DNA of 64,000 nucleotides, taken from the NCBI RefSeq assembly GCF_010731695.1, contig NZ_AP022586.1:3410001-3474000 (forward strand), read 5' to 3'. Below the pieces are notes generated by a model. It saw only the letters and a program-made list of their open reading frames with translations, made no database searches and was not told where the DNA came from. The translations under genes were made by a program, and so were the position numbers. This DNA comes from Mycolicibacterium litorale. Lineage in GTDB: Bacteria > Actinomycetota > Actinomycetes > Mycobacteriales > Mycobacteriaceae. Each line of letters begins with the position of its first letter. The first letter of the stretch is position 1. Below are positions 17,314-26,370 of the stretch, piece after piece.

Positions 17314-18366
17314 TCAAACTCGCTCACCCGAGGCGGCGTCGAACAGGTGCACCCGTTCAGGCCGGACCGTGACGTCCACCCCGTCGCCGGGAGCCGGTAC
17401 CGCCGGCCAGCTCGCGACCGTCGCGGCCTCCACCACCGCCGTCAACCGGTGCGCGCCCGCGCGGATGATCAGCACGTAGCGGGGGCCGAGCAGCTCGACC
17501 AAGTCGACGCGCCCCAGACCCGAGGCCGATGGCGTCACCAGCAGATCCTCGGGCCGCACACCCAACGTCACAGCGCCAGAACCAGCCACCGCGAACGTCA
17601 CCCCGTCCCCGGTGAACACCCCGGACTCGAGCCGCCCGGGCACCAGGTTCATGCTCGGTGACCCGATGAACCCCGCGACGAAGGTGTTGGCCGGCCGTCG
17701 GTAGAGCTCCTCCGGGGTGCCCTTCTGCGCGATGCGCCCGGCGTTCAGGACGACGAGTTGGTCGGCGATCGTCATCGCCTCCTCCTGGTCGTGGGTGACG
17801 TAGAGCGCGGTGATGCCGGTGTCCTGTTGCAGCCGCCGAATCTCGGAGCGCAGTTCGACGCGCAGCTTGGCGTCGAGATTGCTCAGCGGTTCGTCGAACA
17901 GGAACACCGACGGTGTGCGGACCAGCGCGCGGGCGATCGCGACGCGCTGCTGCTGTCCGCCGGAGAGCTGGCGCGGTTTGCGGTCGAGCAGCGCGGTGAT
18001 GCCGACCCGTTCCGCCGCCTCGCCGACCCGCCGGGCCACCTCGTCTCGGGCGACGCCGTTGTTGCGCAACGGAAAACCGATGTTGCCCGCCACCGACAGG
18101 TGCGGGTACAGCGCGTAGTTCTGGAACACCATGGCGACGTCGCGCTCGCGCGGGGTGGCGCGGGTGACGTCGCGTTCCCCGATGTGCACCGCTCCCCCGT
18201 CGGCCGGTTCCAATCCGGCCACGATCCGCAACGTGGTCGACTTCCCGCACCCCGACGGTCCGACCAGCACGGTCAGGGATCCGTCGGGCAGCGTCAGCGT
18301 GACATCGTCGACGACGGTGGTGGTGCCGTACGTCTTCGTCAGACCGGCCAGTTCGATGGTGCTCAC
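17314..18366 (-). CDS. CUT1-type ABC transporter ATP-binding protein (UgpC/MalK-like)
   Basis: The predicted 350-residue ATPase has Walker [10 protein letters not shown], the Q-loop, the [15 protein letters not shown] signature and Walker [19 protein letters not shown]-terminal OB-type regulatory region of about 110 residues follows, as in MalK, MsiK and UgpC. It powers import by the two permeases encoded just upstream. The GTG at 18366 overlaps the permease stop (GTGA); longer forms read into the permease gene and are rejected. It is the last gene of a four-gene minus-strand operon. Confidence 0.92.
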   Translation of the reverse strand: MSTIELAGLTKTYGTTTVVDDVTLTLPDGSLTVLVGPSGCGKSTTLRIVAGLEPADGGAVHIGERDVTRATPRERDVAMVFQNYALYPHLSVAGNIGFPLRNNGVARDEVARRVGEAAERVGITALLDRKPRQLSGGQQQRVAIARALVRTPSVFLFDEPLSNLDAKLRVELRSEIRRLQQDTGITALYVTHDQEEAMTIADQLVVLNAGRIAQKGTPEELYRRPANTFVAGFIGSPSMNLVPGRLESGVFTGDGVTFAVAGSGAVTLGVRPEDLLVTPSASGLGRVDLVELLGPRYVLIIRAGAHRLTAVVEAATVASWPAVPAPGDGVDVTVRPERVHLFDAASGERV

Positions 18367-19154
18367 TTGGTCGCTCCCGTGGTGAGGCCGCCGACGAGGT
18401 AGCGCTGCGCGGCGAGTGCCAGCACATAGACAGGCAGCACGCCGAGCAGTCCGGCGGCGGCCTGCTGACCGAACTGCACGTTGCGGTCGCCCTGGAACAG
18501 GGACAGCCCGACCGTCAGCGTCTGGCTCTCCTTCGTCACCGCGAGGTAGACGGCGAACAGAAAGTCGTTGTAGCTCAGGAAGAACACGACCAGCAGCGCC
18601 GCCACGATGCCCGGCCACAGCAGGGGCAGCACCACCTTGCGGAACGTCGCGGCGACCGACAGCCCGTCGATGACGGCGGCCTCGTCGATCTCGACCGGGA
18701 TGCGGCGGACGAATCCGTCGAGCAGCCACACCGCGACCGGGACGCTGGCGATGCCGTTGACGAGAGTCAGACCGGCGACGTTGTTGGTGAGTCCGGCGTG
18801 CCGCAGCAGGAAGAACAACGGGATGATCGCGACGATCGGCGGGGCGCAGTAGCTGGCGAGCAACACGGTCAGCAACCGGTCACCCGCGGTGTGCCGGGCG
18901 GTGAAATAGGCGGCGGGAGCGGCGATCACGACGGCGAGCAGCGCCGCGCCGACCGCCGAGGCCCACGAGTTGCCGAGCATGGTGCCGAGTTCGATGGTGT
19001 CGAAGACCTTGACGACGTTGTCGAACGTCAACGATGTGGGCAGCAGGCTCGAGTTCAGCACGTCCTCGGCCGGGCGCACCGCGAGCGACAGCAGGTAACC
19101 GATCGGGACCAGCGTCAGCACGACGGCGACGCTGAGGACCAGACGCGCCTTCAT
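18363..19154 (-). CDS. CUT1-type ABC transporter permease (MalG/UgpE-like)
   Basis: This 263-residue inner-membrane protein has six predicted helices. It carries the EAA loop (IDEAAVIDGLSVAATFRKVVLP), which docks onto the ATPase, and the N-terminal pattern of the second CUT1 permease. It would form the translocation pore with the adjacent permease. The ATG at 19154 overlaps the stop of that gene, and its own stop overlaps the ATPase start, so the operon is tightly coupled. The longer in-frame extension to 20135 is an out-of-gene shadow. Confidence 0.9.
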   Translation of the reverse strand: MKARLVLSVAVVLTLVPIGYLLSLAVRPAEDVLNSSLLPTSLTFDNVVKVFDTIELGTMLGNSWASAVGAALLAVVIAAPAAYFTARHTAGDRLLTVLLASYCAPPIVAIIPLFFLLRHAGLTNNVAGLTLVNGIASVPVAVWLLDGFVRRIPVEIDEAAVIDGLSVAATFRKVVLPLLWPGIVAALLVVFFLSYNDFLFAVYLAVTKESQTLTVGLSLFQGDRNVQFGQQAAAGLLGVLPVYVLALAAQRYLVGGLTTGATK

Positions 19155-20020
19155 CCGTCGGCCTTCACCGCGCGGGCGCGCAGACCCGTCACCACGGTGG
19201 CGACGGCGCCGACCACGAACGCGAACACCAGCGTCTGCGCGGCGGCGGTGCCCATGTCGAAGCTGCCCCGCAAGCCGGTCTGATAGATCACGTACGGGGA
19301 CAACGAGGTCGAGAAGCCCGGCCCGCCTGAGGTGATGACGACGATGAGATCGAACACCTTGTACCCGATGACGAGTTCGAGCACCGCCACCGCCCAGATC
19401 GTCGGGGCGATGGCCGGCCACGTCACCGTGGTGAACGTGCGCCACGGGTTGGCGCCGTCGATGCGCGCGGATTCCAGCAGCTCCGGTCGGACCACGCCGA
19501 GCGCCGCGAACGCGATCAGGATCGCGAACGGTGTCCACTGCCAGATGTGGATCGCCAGCAGGACCACGAACGCACCGACCCCGGACCCCAACGGGTTGAC
19601 CCCGCCCAGACCGACGGCCGAGAAGATGCCCGCCAGCCCGCCGCCGACCGGCGCCAGCAGCAGCTTCCACGCCACACCGACCAGCACCGGCGCCGTCACC
19701 AACGGCAGTAGGAACAGGGCGCCGGCGACCCCGAACCGGGTGCCGCGGTGGCGCAGCAGCACCGCCAGCGCCAGCCCCAACGCGGTGGTGGCCACGGCGG
19801 CGGCGACCGCGAACACCGTCGACTTCACCAGCGACGGTGTGAACGCAGGCGCGGCAACGGCATTGGCGAAGTTCTCGACACCGGTGAAGGCCCGCAGCGG
19901 GCGGGCCAGCGAGGAGTCGGTGAGCGCGAGCGCCACCAGGTACACCGTCGGGTAGACCAGGAACAGGGTCAGCCCGGCGATGGCCGGAAGCGCCAGCCAC
20001 AGCGGGACGCGGCGCGTCAT
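19151..20020 (-). CDS. CUT1-type ABC transporter permease (MalF/UgpA-like)
   Basis: The predicted 289-residue permease has six membrane helices. Its EAA loop (ELLESARIDGANPWRTFTTVTWP) is in the usual place about 90 residues from the C-terminus. The ATG at 20020 overlaps the stop of the binding-protein gene (ATGA) and gives an N-terminus that enters the first helix directly, as expected. The substrate belongs to the sugar, polyol or glycerol-phosphate range by family; nothing in the sequence narrows it. Confidence 0.9.
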   Translation of the reverse strand: MTRRVPLWLALPAIAGLTLFLVYPTVYLVALALTDSSLARPLRAFTGVENFANAVAAPAFTPSLVKSTVFAVAAAVATTALGLALAVLLRHRGTRFGVAGALFLLPLVTAPVLVGVAWKLLLAPVGGGLAGIFSAVGLGGVNPLGSGVGAFVVLLAIHIWQWTPFAILIAFAALGVVRPELLESARIDGANPWRTFTTVTWPAIAPTIWAVAVLELVIGYKVFDLIVVITSGGPGFSTSLSPYVIYQTGLRGSFDMGTAAAQTLVFAFVVGAVATVVTGLRARAVKADG

Positions 20021-21369
20021 TGCGTGGCGCTGTCCCAGCTGGCCTGAGCCTTCTCCAGGGACTGCTCGACGGTCTGGGTGCCCGCGATCGCCAACGCGAG
20101 CTGATCCACCAGGTCCTGCAACAGTTTCGGCGCACCGGCCTGCTTCGGCCACACCAGCGGGTCCCCGTTCAGTCCCTCGCGGATCGGGTCGACGGCCTTG
20201 GTGACGACCTTCGCGTAACCGGGCGAGTCGAGCACCTCACCGCGCACCGGGTCGATGCCCGCCCCCGCGGTCGAGGACACCGCGAGGTTCTGCGGCGCGG
20301 CGGTCGCCCAGGCGATGAACGCGGCCGCGGCGTCGACGTTCTTCGACGCCGTCGAGATGCCGAGCCCGAACCCGGCGTCCAGCGCGGTGCGCGGGGTGGT
20401 GTTGGCGCCGCCGACGGGCAGCGACACCGCACCCCACCGGCCGGCGATCTTCGAGGCCGTCGGATCCTCGGCGCGCAGCGCCATATCGGTCCACGTGTCC
20501 AGCAGCGCACCCTGGCCGGTGAGGAAGGCGGTGTTGGCCTGGTCGAACCCGACCTGAAGCGGGGTCGGCAGCGCATTGGGGGCGACCGCGACGAGGTGCT
20601 CGAGCGCGGCGACCGACGCGTCGGAGGTGAGTTGCGGTTTGCCGTCGGCGTCCACCAGGTTGCCGCCGTAGCCGGTGAGCCGGTTGATGTACGAGCAGCC
20701 CAGGATCATCGGCACCTGTTGGCCGGAGACGATCGCGCCGTATGCCGCGCCACGGGCGTCGCGGGTGATCTTCGCGGCGATCTCGTCGTACTCGACCCAC
20801 GTGGTCGGCGGCGCGACCTTGTACCGGTCGAACAGTTCGGCGTTGTAGAACAGGATGTGGATGTCGCCGTCGTAGGGCAGTCCGTAACGGCGGCCGTCGA
20901 GCAGGGTGTACGGGTCGTAGATCGACTTCAGATAGCCGGGCACGCTCAGGTCGGACTGTTTGGCGTCGATCCAGTCGGTGAGGTCGGTGAGCGCACCGGC
21001 GTCGACCAGGTCGCCCAGACCGAAGTAGAAGTAGTCGAAGACGTCGAATTCGCCTGTGCCGCTCTGTACGTCGAGGATCTGCTTGCTGGTCAGCTGATCG
21101 TACGGGGCGGCGGTCACGTCGAGGGTGCCGCCGGTGGCCTCACGCCACTTCGGGGCGAGGACGTCACGGAACGAGGTGACGTGCGGTTGGTTGACGAGCA
21201 GCTTGAGGGTGACGCCTTCGAACCGGCCGGCCACCGGCGTCTCGGCCGAGAGCGCGCTGCCACCACCGGAGCCACCGCATGCCGCCAGGGCGGGCCCGAG
21301 AACGGCTGCGCCGCCGGCGAGTCCCAGCAGTTGCAGTGCGCGGCGGCGGGTGAAGACAGGAGGAGTCAC
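20017..21369 (-). CDS. Extracellular sugar-type solute-binding lipoprotein (family 1)
   Basis: This 450-residue ABC substrate-binding protein starts with a twin-arginine-like signal (RRRALQLLGLAGG) and a lipobox ending in LAAC at about residue 31, so it is probably exported folded and lipid-anchored. The body shows the family-1 layout, with YGLPYDGDIHILFYNAELF and a C-terminal helical region. It delivers substrate to the two permeases behind it. It is the first gene of the importer operon. The operon lies beside sulfur monooxygenase genes, so a sulfur-containing sugar is one possible ligand, but that is inference. Confidence 0.9.
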   Translation of the reverse strand: MTPPVFTRRRALQLLGLAGGAAVLGPALAACGGSGGGSALSAETPVAGRFEGVTLKLLVNQPHVTSFRDVLAPKWREATGGTLDVTAAPYDQLTSKQILDVQSGTGEFDVFDYFYFGLGDLVDAGALTDLTDWIDAKQSDLSVPGYLKSIYDPYTLLDGRRYGLPYDGDIHILFYNAELFDRYKVAPPTTWVEYDEIAAKITRDARGAAYGAIVSGQQVPMILGCSYINRLTGYGGNLVDADGKPQLTSDASVAALEHLVAVAPNALPTPLQVGFDQANTAFLTGQGALLDTWTDMALRAEDPTASKIAGRWGAVSLPVGGANTTPRTALDAGFGLGISTASKNVDAAAAFIAWATAAPQNLAVSSTAGAGIDPVRGEVLDSPGYAKVVTKAVDPIREGLNGDPLVWPKQAGAPKLLQDLVDQLALAIAGTQTVEQSLEKAQASWDSATQ

Positions 21370-21435
21370 GACGGGCGACAGTACAAACGCCGCGTGCCCG
21401 CGGACAGAGAAAAACTCAGCGCGATCTTGAACGGG

Positions 21436-21888
21436 TCAGCGGACGGTGTGCCCGCTGAGGATCGAGACGCGGTTGAAGGCGTTGATGGCGGTCGCCACCC
21501 AGATGATCGCGGAGAGCTCGTCGTCGCCGAGAACCTCGCGGGCGCGGGCGTATTCGCGCTCGGCCGTGTCGTGGTCGGGCAGCGTGGTGGTGATCTCGGC
21601 CAGGCGCAGCGCGGCCTGCTCCCGTTCGTCGAACAATTCGGTGTCCCGCCAGACGGATACGGTCGCGCGTTGCTTGGCGGTCACGCCGGCGTCGTCGGCG
21701 CGGCGATGGTGCACCTCGAGACAGGATGCGCACCCGTTGATCTGCGACACTCGGATGTTGACGAGTTCGACGAGCGATCGCGGCAGTCCGGTCTCCTTGG
21801 CCAGCGCGCTGACCGCCGTCGACACACCGACGAGCGCCTTGTACGCCGCAGGTGAGTGTTTGTCGATGTGGAGGTGCCGAGTTGTCAT
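21436..21888 (-). CDS. AhpD-like/carboxymuconolactone decarboxylase family protein
   Basis: This 150-residue protein has the AhpD core INGCASCLEVHH with Cys53, Cys56 and His60, preceded by a conserved Glu in SLVELVNIR. This CxxC-x3-H site performs thiol-dependent peroxide reduction in AhpD-type proteins. No ahpC lies beside it, so it may be a stand-alone peroxidase-like protein. It is transcribed leftward, 66 bp downstream-adjacent to the binding-protein gene and on the same strand. Confidence 0.85.
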   Translation of the reverse strand: MTTRHLHIDKHSPAAYKALVGVSTAVSALAKETGLPRSLVELVNIRVSQINGCASCLEVHHRRADDAGVTAKQRATVSVWRDTELFDEREQAALRLAEITTTLPDHDTAEREYARAREVLGDDELSAIIWVATAINAFNRVSILSGHTVR

Positions 21889-21928
21889 CGTCCGATGCTA
21901 CGCAGCACCGTCCGGCACCCGGGCGTGC

Positions 21929-22147
21929 TCAGCAGACAGTGCCGGTGATGATCGCGCCGGACAGCAGCGCGATGATGATCGCCGCCGTCGACTGCCCGAG
22001 CACGAGGGCGCCGATGATGCCGACCACGCCGACGATGAACACCGCGGTGAGCAGGACCGACTGAACGGTGTGGCGATCGGCGGGCTTGGCGCGCCGCGCC
22101 GCCGCGGGCTGAACCGGGGCCAGCGAACCGTCGTTAACCGCATCCAT
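21929..22147 (-). CDS. Small two-helix membrane protein
   Basis: This 72-residue product has a polar, basic N-terminus (about 28 residues) and two hydrophobic stretches (about residues 30-49 and 52-70) that look like transmembrane helices, ending in a Cys. I do not recognise the family. The ATG at 22147 has AAAGG seven bases upstream. A CRP-like palindrome lies 44 bp upstream and is shared with the divergent TspO-like gene. Confidence 0.6.
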   Translation of the reverse strand: MDAVNDGSLAPVQPAAARRAKPADRHTVQSVLLTAVFIVGVVGIIGALVLGQSTAAIIIALLSGAIITGTVC

Positions 22148-22190
22148 GGGTCAGCCTTTCGTTGTGGTGGCGGACACAATTTAAACTGAT

Positions 22191-22206
22191 CGTGATCGCA
22201 ATCACA
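22191..22206. promoter_or_regulatory. CRP-like operator
   Basis: CGTGATCGCAATCACA fits the TGTGA-N6-TCACA consensus of CRP-family regulators with one mismatch. It lies between two divergent membrane-protein genes, 44 bp from one start codon and 58 bp from the other. Mycobacterial Crp (Cmr/Rv3676-type) is the likely binder. Confidence 0.5.
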
Positions 22207-22263
22207 ACCCGATCCGGCAACGCGTGTTGTCATCCGTGTGCGAACCGGGAACGAAGCACTGTT

Positions 22264-23043
22264 ATGACGACCGCACCCGCCGCCCGTTCGAATGCGCCCT
22301 CCGTGACCACGTGGCGGTGGGTGGCGGCGGTCTTGGCGGTGAGTCAGCTGGTCGCGTCGCCGGTATCGCGTGCGGTGAACGGCGAGTTCCTGAAGTCCGG
22401 GGCGACGAACCAGGCACTCATCACCCCGGCGGGGTACGCATTCAGCCTGTGGGGGCTGATCACGCTGCTGAGTTCGGTGACCGCGGTGGCGATCGTCCGC
22501 TACGGGCTGGGCTCGCCGTGGGAGACCGACGCCCTGATCGATGCGAGCGTCGTGTTCGTCGGGTTCAGCGTGTGGTTGACGGTCGCCGCACAGGACTGGC
22601 TGTGGGCGAGCGTCGTGGTGTTCATCGTGATGGCGGCGGCGCTGGCGCACATCATGTGGCTGCTGGTACGCCACCGCGAGGAGTTGACGTGTCCGCGGTG
22701 GCTGGCGGTGCTGGCGACGGTGTCGTTCGGGCTGTACCTCGGATGGAGCAGCATCGCGGTGTTCGCGAACGTGACGGCGGCGCTGATCGCGGCCGGATGG
22801 TCGGCATCCGGGGCCGGGTGGCAGTTGGCGGTGCTGCTGGCGGCGTCCTTGACGGCGGTGGTCGCGACAGTGCTGCTGCGCGGGACGCCGGGGTACGTCG
22901 CCGGGGTGCTGTGGGCGTTGGTCGCGATCGCGATCGGGGCGTCGCAGCGGGACAGCGCGATGCTGTCGATGACGGCCGTGGTCGCCGCGGTGGCCGTCGC
23001 GGCGGTGGCCGTTTGGCAGCAGGTGCGCGCCAGGACCCGATAG
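22264..23043 (+). CDS. TspO/MBR-like integral membrane protein
   Basis: The predicted 259-residue membrane protein has about seven hydrophobic segments. The stretch ITPAGYAFSLWGLI recalls the tryptophan-containing helices of the TspO/peripheral benzodiazepine receptor group, though the protein is longer than classical TspO (about 160 residues). Ligand and role are unknown. The ATG at 22264 is preferred over an upstream start at 22162, which would add 34 polar residues over the promoter. A CRP-like site lies in that upstream region. Confidence 0.65.
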   Translation: MTTAPAARSNAPSVTTWRWVAAVLAVSQLVASPVSRAVNGEFLKSGATNQALITPAGYAFSLWGLITLLSSVTAVAIVRYGLGSPWETDALIDASVVFVGFSVWLTVAAQDWLWASVVVFIVMAAALAHIMWLLVRHREELTCPRWLAVLATVSFGLYLGWSSIAVFANVTAALIAAGWSASGAGWQLAVLLAASLTAVVATVLLRGTPGYVAGVLWALVAIAIGASQRDSAMLSMTAVVAAVAVAAVAVWQQVRARTR

Positions 23044-23086
23044 CAACCCATTGAGCAGGGGCGATGCGGTGTGGCAGCATCTGCCC

Positions 23087-23758
23087 ATGAATCCCCAGGA
23101 CGATCCCGAGGCCCGGATCCGGGACCTCGAACGCCCGCTGGCCGACCGGGCGCAGACGTCCGAGTTGGGCACTGCGCCGTATCCCGTCACCGGACCGTAC
23201 CCGCAACCGCCGTATCCGGTTGCGTCGCAACCACATTCGACGGGGCCGTCACAGGCGGGCGTCATCGCGCTGGTGGCCGTCGTGCTGCTGCTCCTGGTGT
23301 TCGGCGCGGGCGTGGCGATCTACTTCGCGAAGTTCGCGCCGGGCGACGGCAGCGTGACGGCGGGTCGGCCGACGATCGCCGGTGGCGGCGGCGCTCTGGA
23401 TCCCACGGCGGAGGCGCCCGCCACCGAAGAACCGCCCATCGTGATCCTGCCGGGCGGACCGGCGGGCGACAGCGACGTGGTTGCGCAGGCGCCGCCGGGC
23501 GGCCCGTTCAGCGTGGCGGGCGTCGAGGGCGACAAGCGGGTGGTCTGCAATGACAGCCTGATCAGCGTGAGCGGGGTGTCGAACACGGTGACGATCACCG
23601 GTCACTGCGTGAGCGTCACGGTGTCCGGGGTGAGCAACGAGGTGATCGTCGAGAGCGCCGACCGGATCAGCGCATCGGGCTTCGAGAACCGGGTGACCTA
23701 CCGGTCCGGTGACCCGCAGATCGACAGCTTCGGCGACAACATCGTCGAACGGGGTTAG
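23087..23758 (+). CDS. DUF3060 membrane-anchored protein
   Basis: This 223-residue protein has a proline-rich cytoplasmic N-terminus, one membrane helix (about residues 57-80), a low-complexity Gly/Pro linker and a C-terminal DUF3060-type beta domain of about 80 residues. The repeated words SVSGVSNTVTITGHC and TVSGVSNEVIVES show the short beta-helix-like repeats of this family. DUF3060 proteins are common in mycobacteria and have no known activity. Start is the ATG at 23087. The domain would lie outside the membrane. Confidence 0.75.
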   Translation: MNPQDDPEARIRDLERPLADRAQTSELGTAPYPVTGPYPQPPYPVASQPHSTGPSQAGVIALVAVVLLLLVFGAGVAIYFAKFAPGDGSVTAGRPTIAGGGGALDPTAEAPATEEPPIVILPGGPAGDSDVVAQAPPGGPFSVAGVEGDKRVVCNDSLISVSGVSNTVTITGHCVSVTVSGVSNEVIVESADRISASGFENRVTYRSGDPQIDSFGDNIVERG

Positions 23759-23824
23759 CCCGTCCAGTAACACCCGCCACGCCCATCACGATCACACCCT
23801 CAGCACCACACTTCGGGAGGGCGT

Positions 23825-24403
23825 ATGCGGAACACCTGGAAGACGGCCGTCGCCGCCGTCACGCTTGCGGCCGCCGCCCTCATCGGTGACGTCTCCCCCG
23901 CCGTCGCGCACGCGCAACCCGCGGTCGCGGTCAAGGACTTCTCGAAGCCGGCGATCGTCATCCTCGGCTACGGCCTCGAGCCCGACGGCACCATGCGCGC
24001 GATTCTGCGCCGACGCGTGATCACGGGTCTGACCGTGGCGCAGTTCTTCCCGCAGTCGCCGGTCATCGTGACGGGCGGCAACCCGCGCAACGGCGTGACC
24101 GAGGCCGCGGCGATGCGCCGGATGCTGATGATGCTCGGCTTCCCCGCGCACCGAATCATCGTGGAGGACAGGGCGAACAGCACCGTGCAGAACGCGCGGT
24201 TCTCGGTGCCGCTGGCCAAGGAGGCCGGCACGTCCGGGATCATCCTCGTCACCTCGTCGACGCATCAGGACCGCGCCGACGGCAACTTCGCCGATGCCGG
24301 CGCCAACGTCCTGGCCACGGTGAGCTACCCCGACGGCAGCCCACAGGTGAACGCCGTGCAGTTCGCCCGCGACGTGATCAGCCCGCTGGTCGGCATCAGT
24401 TAG
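23825..24403 (+). CDS. Secreted DUF218/YdcF-like protein
   Basis: This 192-residue protein begins with a Sec signal peptide (about residues 1-30, ending near VAHAQP). It continues with a DUF218 (SanA/ElyC/YdcF) domain. Family blocks visible are IVILGYGLEPDG, VIVTGGNPRNGVTEAAAMRRML and VEDRANSTVQNARFS. Members influence envelope integrity and peptidoglycan precursor use in other bacteria; the enzymatic activity is not settled. It stands alone, 66 bp after the DUF3060 gene. Confidence 0.8.
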   Translation: MRNTWKTAVAAVTLAAAALIGDVSPAVAHAQPAVAVKDFSKPAIVILGYGLEPDGTMRAILRRRVITGLTVAQFFPQSPVIVTGGNPRNGVTEAAAMRRMLMMLGFPAHRIIVEDRANSTVQNARFSVPLAKEAGTSGIILVTSSTHQDRADGNFADAGANVLATVSYPDGSPQVNAVQFARDVISPLVGIS

Positions 24404-24472
24404 CCGAGGGTTTCAACACGTCGGTGTCCGGGTAGTGTCCGGTGACGTCCGTCACCGAGTACCAGGGGTCCG

Positions 24473-25462
24473 ATGAAGGTTCTGATCACAGGCGGCACCG
24501 GGTTCGTCGGCGCGTGGACCGCCAAGGCCGTACAGGACGCCGGACACCAGGTCCGCTTCCTGGTCCGCAAACCCGAACGCCTGACCACCAGTGCCGCGCA
24601 GATCGGCGCCGACATCAGCGATCATGTCGTCGGCGACATCTCCGACCCCGAGTCGACGGCCGAGGCGCTCGATGGTTGCGATTCGGTGATCCATTGCGCG
24701 GCAATGGTTTCCACTGATCCAGCGATGGCCGACGAGATGCTGCGGACCAACCTCGAAGGCGCCCGGTACGTCCTCGGTGGCGCGGCCAAGGCGAAGCTCG
24801 ACCCCATCATCCACGTCTCGAGCTTCACGGCGCTGTTCCGTCCCGGCCTCGAGGTGCTGCACGCCGATCTGCCCGTCACCGGAGGGTCCGACGGCTACGG
24901 CAAGTCCAAGGCCGTCGTCGAGGCATACGCCCGCGGCCTGCAGGACGCCGGCGCCCCGGTCGACATCACCTACCCGGGGATGGTGCTGGGGCCGCCGGCC
25001 GGCGACCAGTTCGGGGAGGCCGCCGAGGGCGTCGAGGCCTCGGTGAAGATGCGCGGTGTGCCCGGCCGCGGGGCCGGCTGGATCGTCATCGACGTCCGCG
25101 ACCTCGCCGAGCTCCACGTGGCGCTGCTCGAGCCCGGACGTGGCCCCCGCCGGTACATGCTGGGTGGCCGCCGGGTGCCGGTCGGCGAGCTGGCCAAGCT
25201 GATCGGCGACGCCTCCGACCGCACCGTGGCGCCCATCCCGGTACCCGACATCGCGCTGCGCACGATGGGCCGGGTGTTCGACGTGATCGGCGACCAGCTG
25301 CCGTTCGAGACGCCGATCAACTCGGCGGCGATGCAGTACTACACGCAGATGCCGACGTCCGACGATGCGCCGGCCGAGCGCGATCTCGGCATCAAACAGC
25401 GCGACGTCGCCGAGACGATCGCCGACACCGTCGAGGGGCTGCGCACAGTCGGTCGCCTGTAG
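24473..25462 (+). CDS. NAD(P)-dependent epimerase/3-beta-HSD-like reductase
   Basis: This 329-residue extended SDR has the Rossmann motif GGTGFVG at residues 7-13, an active-site YGKSK (YxxxK) and PGMVLGPP, as in dihydroflavonol-reductase and 3-beta-hydroxysteroid dehydrogenase-like proteins. The substrate is unknown; in mycobacteria relatives act on sterols or lipids. The ATG at 24473 is preceded by AGGGG. An F420/LLM enzyme follows 38 bp downstream on the same strand and may be cotranscribed. Confidence 0.83.
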   Translation: MKVLITGGTGFVGAWTAKAVQDAGHQVRFLVRKPERLTTSAAQIGADISDHVVGDISDPESTAEALDGCDSVIHCAAMVSTDPAMADEMLRTNLEGARYVLGGAAKAKLDPIIHVSSFTALFRPGLEVLHADLPVTGGSDGYGKSKAVVEAYARGLQDAGAPVDITYPGMVLGPPAGDQFGEAAEGVEASVKMRGVPGRGAGWIVIDVRDLAELHVALLEPGRGPRRYMLGGRRVPVGELAKLIGDASDRTVAPIPVPDIALRTMGRVFDVIGDQLPFETPINSAAMQYYTQMPTSDDAPAERDLGIKQRDVAETIADTVEGLRTVGRL

Positions 25463-25500
25463 CGGGAATGCGACGACGGTCACACCGGTTGAGGCCAGTC

Positions 25501-26370
25501 ATGGAACTCGGCTACCACGTACCCATTTTCGACATCGACGGCGGAACGACCGCGATCGCCGGTGAGCTCGCCCGCGTCGGCGAGGCGGCGGAGGCCTCCG
25601 GCGCGACCTGGCTGTCGTTCATGGACCACTTCTTCCAGATCGAACCGACCGGCCTGCCGGCCGAATCGAACATGCTCGAGGGCTACACGAGCCTGGGCTT
25701 CATGGCGGCGCACACCTCGACGATCGAACTCGGCCTGCTGGTGACGGGCGTGACCTACCGGCATCCCGGGCTGCTGGCCAAGACGGTGACGACGGTCGAC
25801 GTGCTCTCGGGTGGACGGGCGTGGCTGGGGATCGGCGCCGCCTGGTTCGAACGCGAACACGTCGGCCTCGGGGTGCCGTATCCGCCGGTTGCCGAACGGT
25901 TCGAGCGGCTCGAGGAGACCCTGCGGATCTGCGCGCAGATGTGGGACCCCGACAACAACGGGCCCTTCGAGGGCAAGCACTACCGGTTGGCGGAGACGCT
26001 GTGTTCGCCGCAGCCGATCAACCGGCCGAAGGTGATGATCGGCGGTGGCGGTGAACGAAAGACCCTGCGGCTGGTGGCCCAGTACGGCGACGCGTGCAAC
26101 CTGTTCGGCTCACCGGAGGAGGTGGCGCACAAACTCGACGTGTTGCGGCGCCACTGTGACGACGTCGGTCGCGACGCCGCCGACATCCGCGTCACGATCC
26201 TCGCCCACGACGGCCCCACCCCCGACACCACCGACGAATTCGTCCGCGCCATGGCCGAATACGCGAAGGTGGGCGTGCAGACCGTCATCGTCATGCCGCC
26301 GGGCGGTTCGCCGTCGGCGTGGATCGACGGGATCGCGCCGGTGGTGCCGCAGTTGGCCGACCTGGGGTAG
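25501..26370 (+). CDS. LLM-class F420-dependent oxidoreductase
   Basis: This 289-residue luciferase-like protein has the typical opening MELGYHVPIFD, an AWLGIGAAWFEREH cofactor-binding region and PKVMIGGGGERKTLRL for the phosphate group. The pattern fits the mycobacterial F420-dependent subfamily rather than FMN monooxygenases. The ATG at 25501 is used; a longer ORF from 25468 adds basic residues not expected in the family. The stop abuts the convergent tetR gene with no gap. Confidence 0.82.
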   Translation: MELGYHVPIFDIDGGTTAIAGELARVGEAAEASGATWLSFMDHFFQIEPTGLPAESNMLEGYTSLGFMAAHTSTIELGLLVTGVTYRHPGLLAKTVTTVDVLSGGRAWLGIGAAWFEREHVGLGVPYPPVAERFERLEETLRICAQMWDPDNNGPFEGKHYRLAETLCSPQPINRPKVMIGGGGERKTLRLVAQYGDACNLFGSPEEVAHKLDVLRRHCDDVGRDAADIRVTILAHDGPTPDTTDEFVRAMAEYAKVGVQTVIVMPPGGSPSAWIDGIAPVVPQLADLG

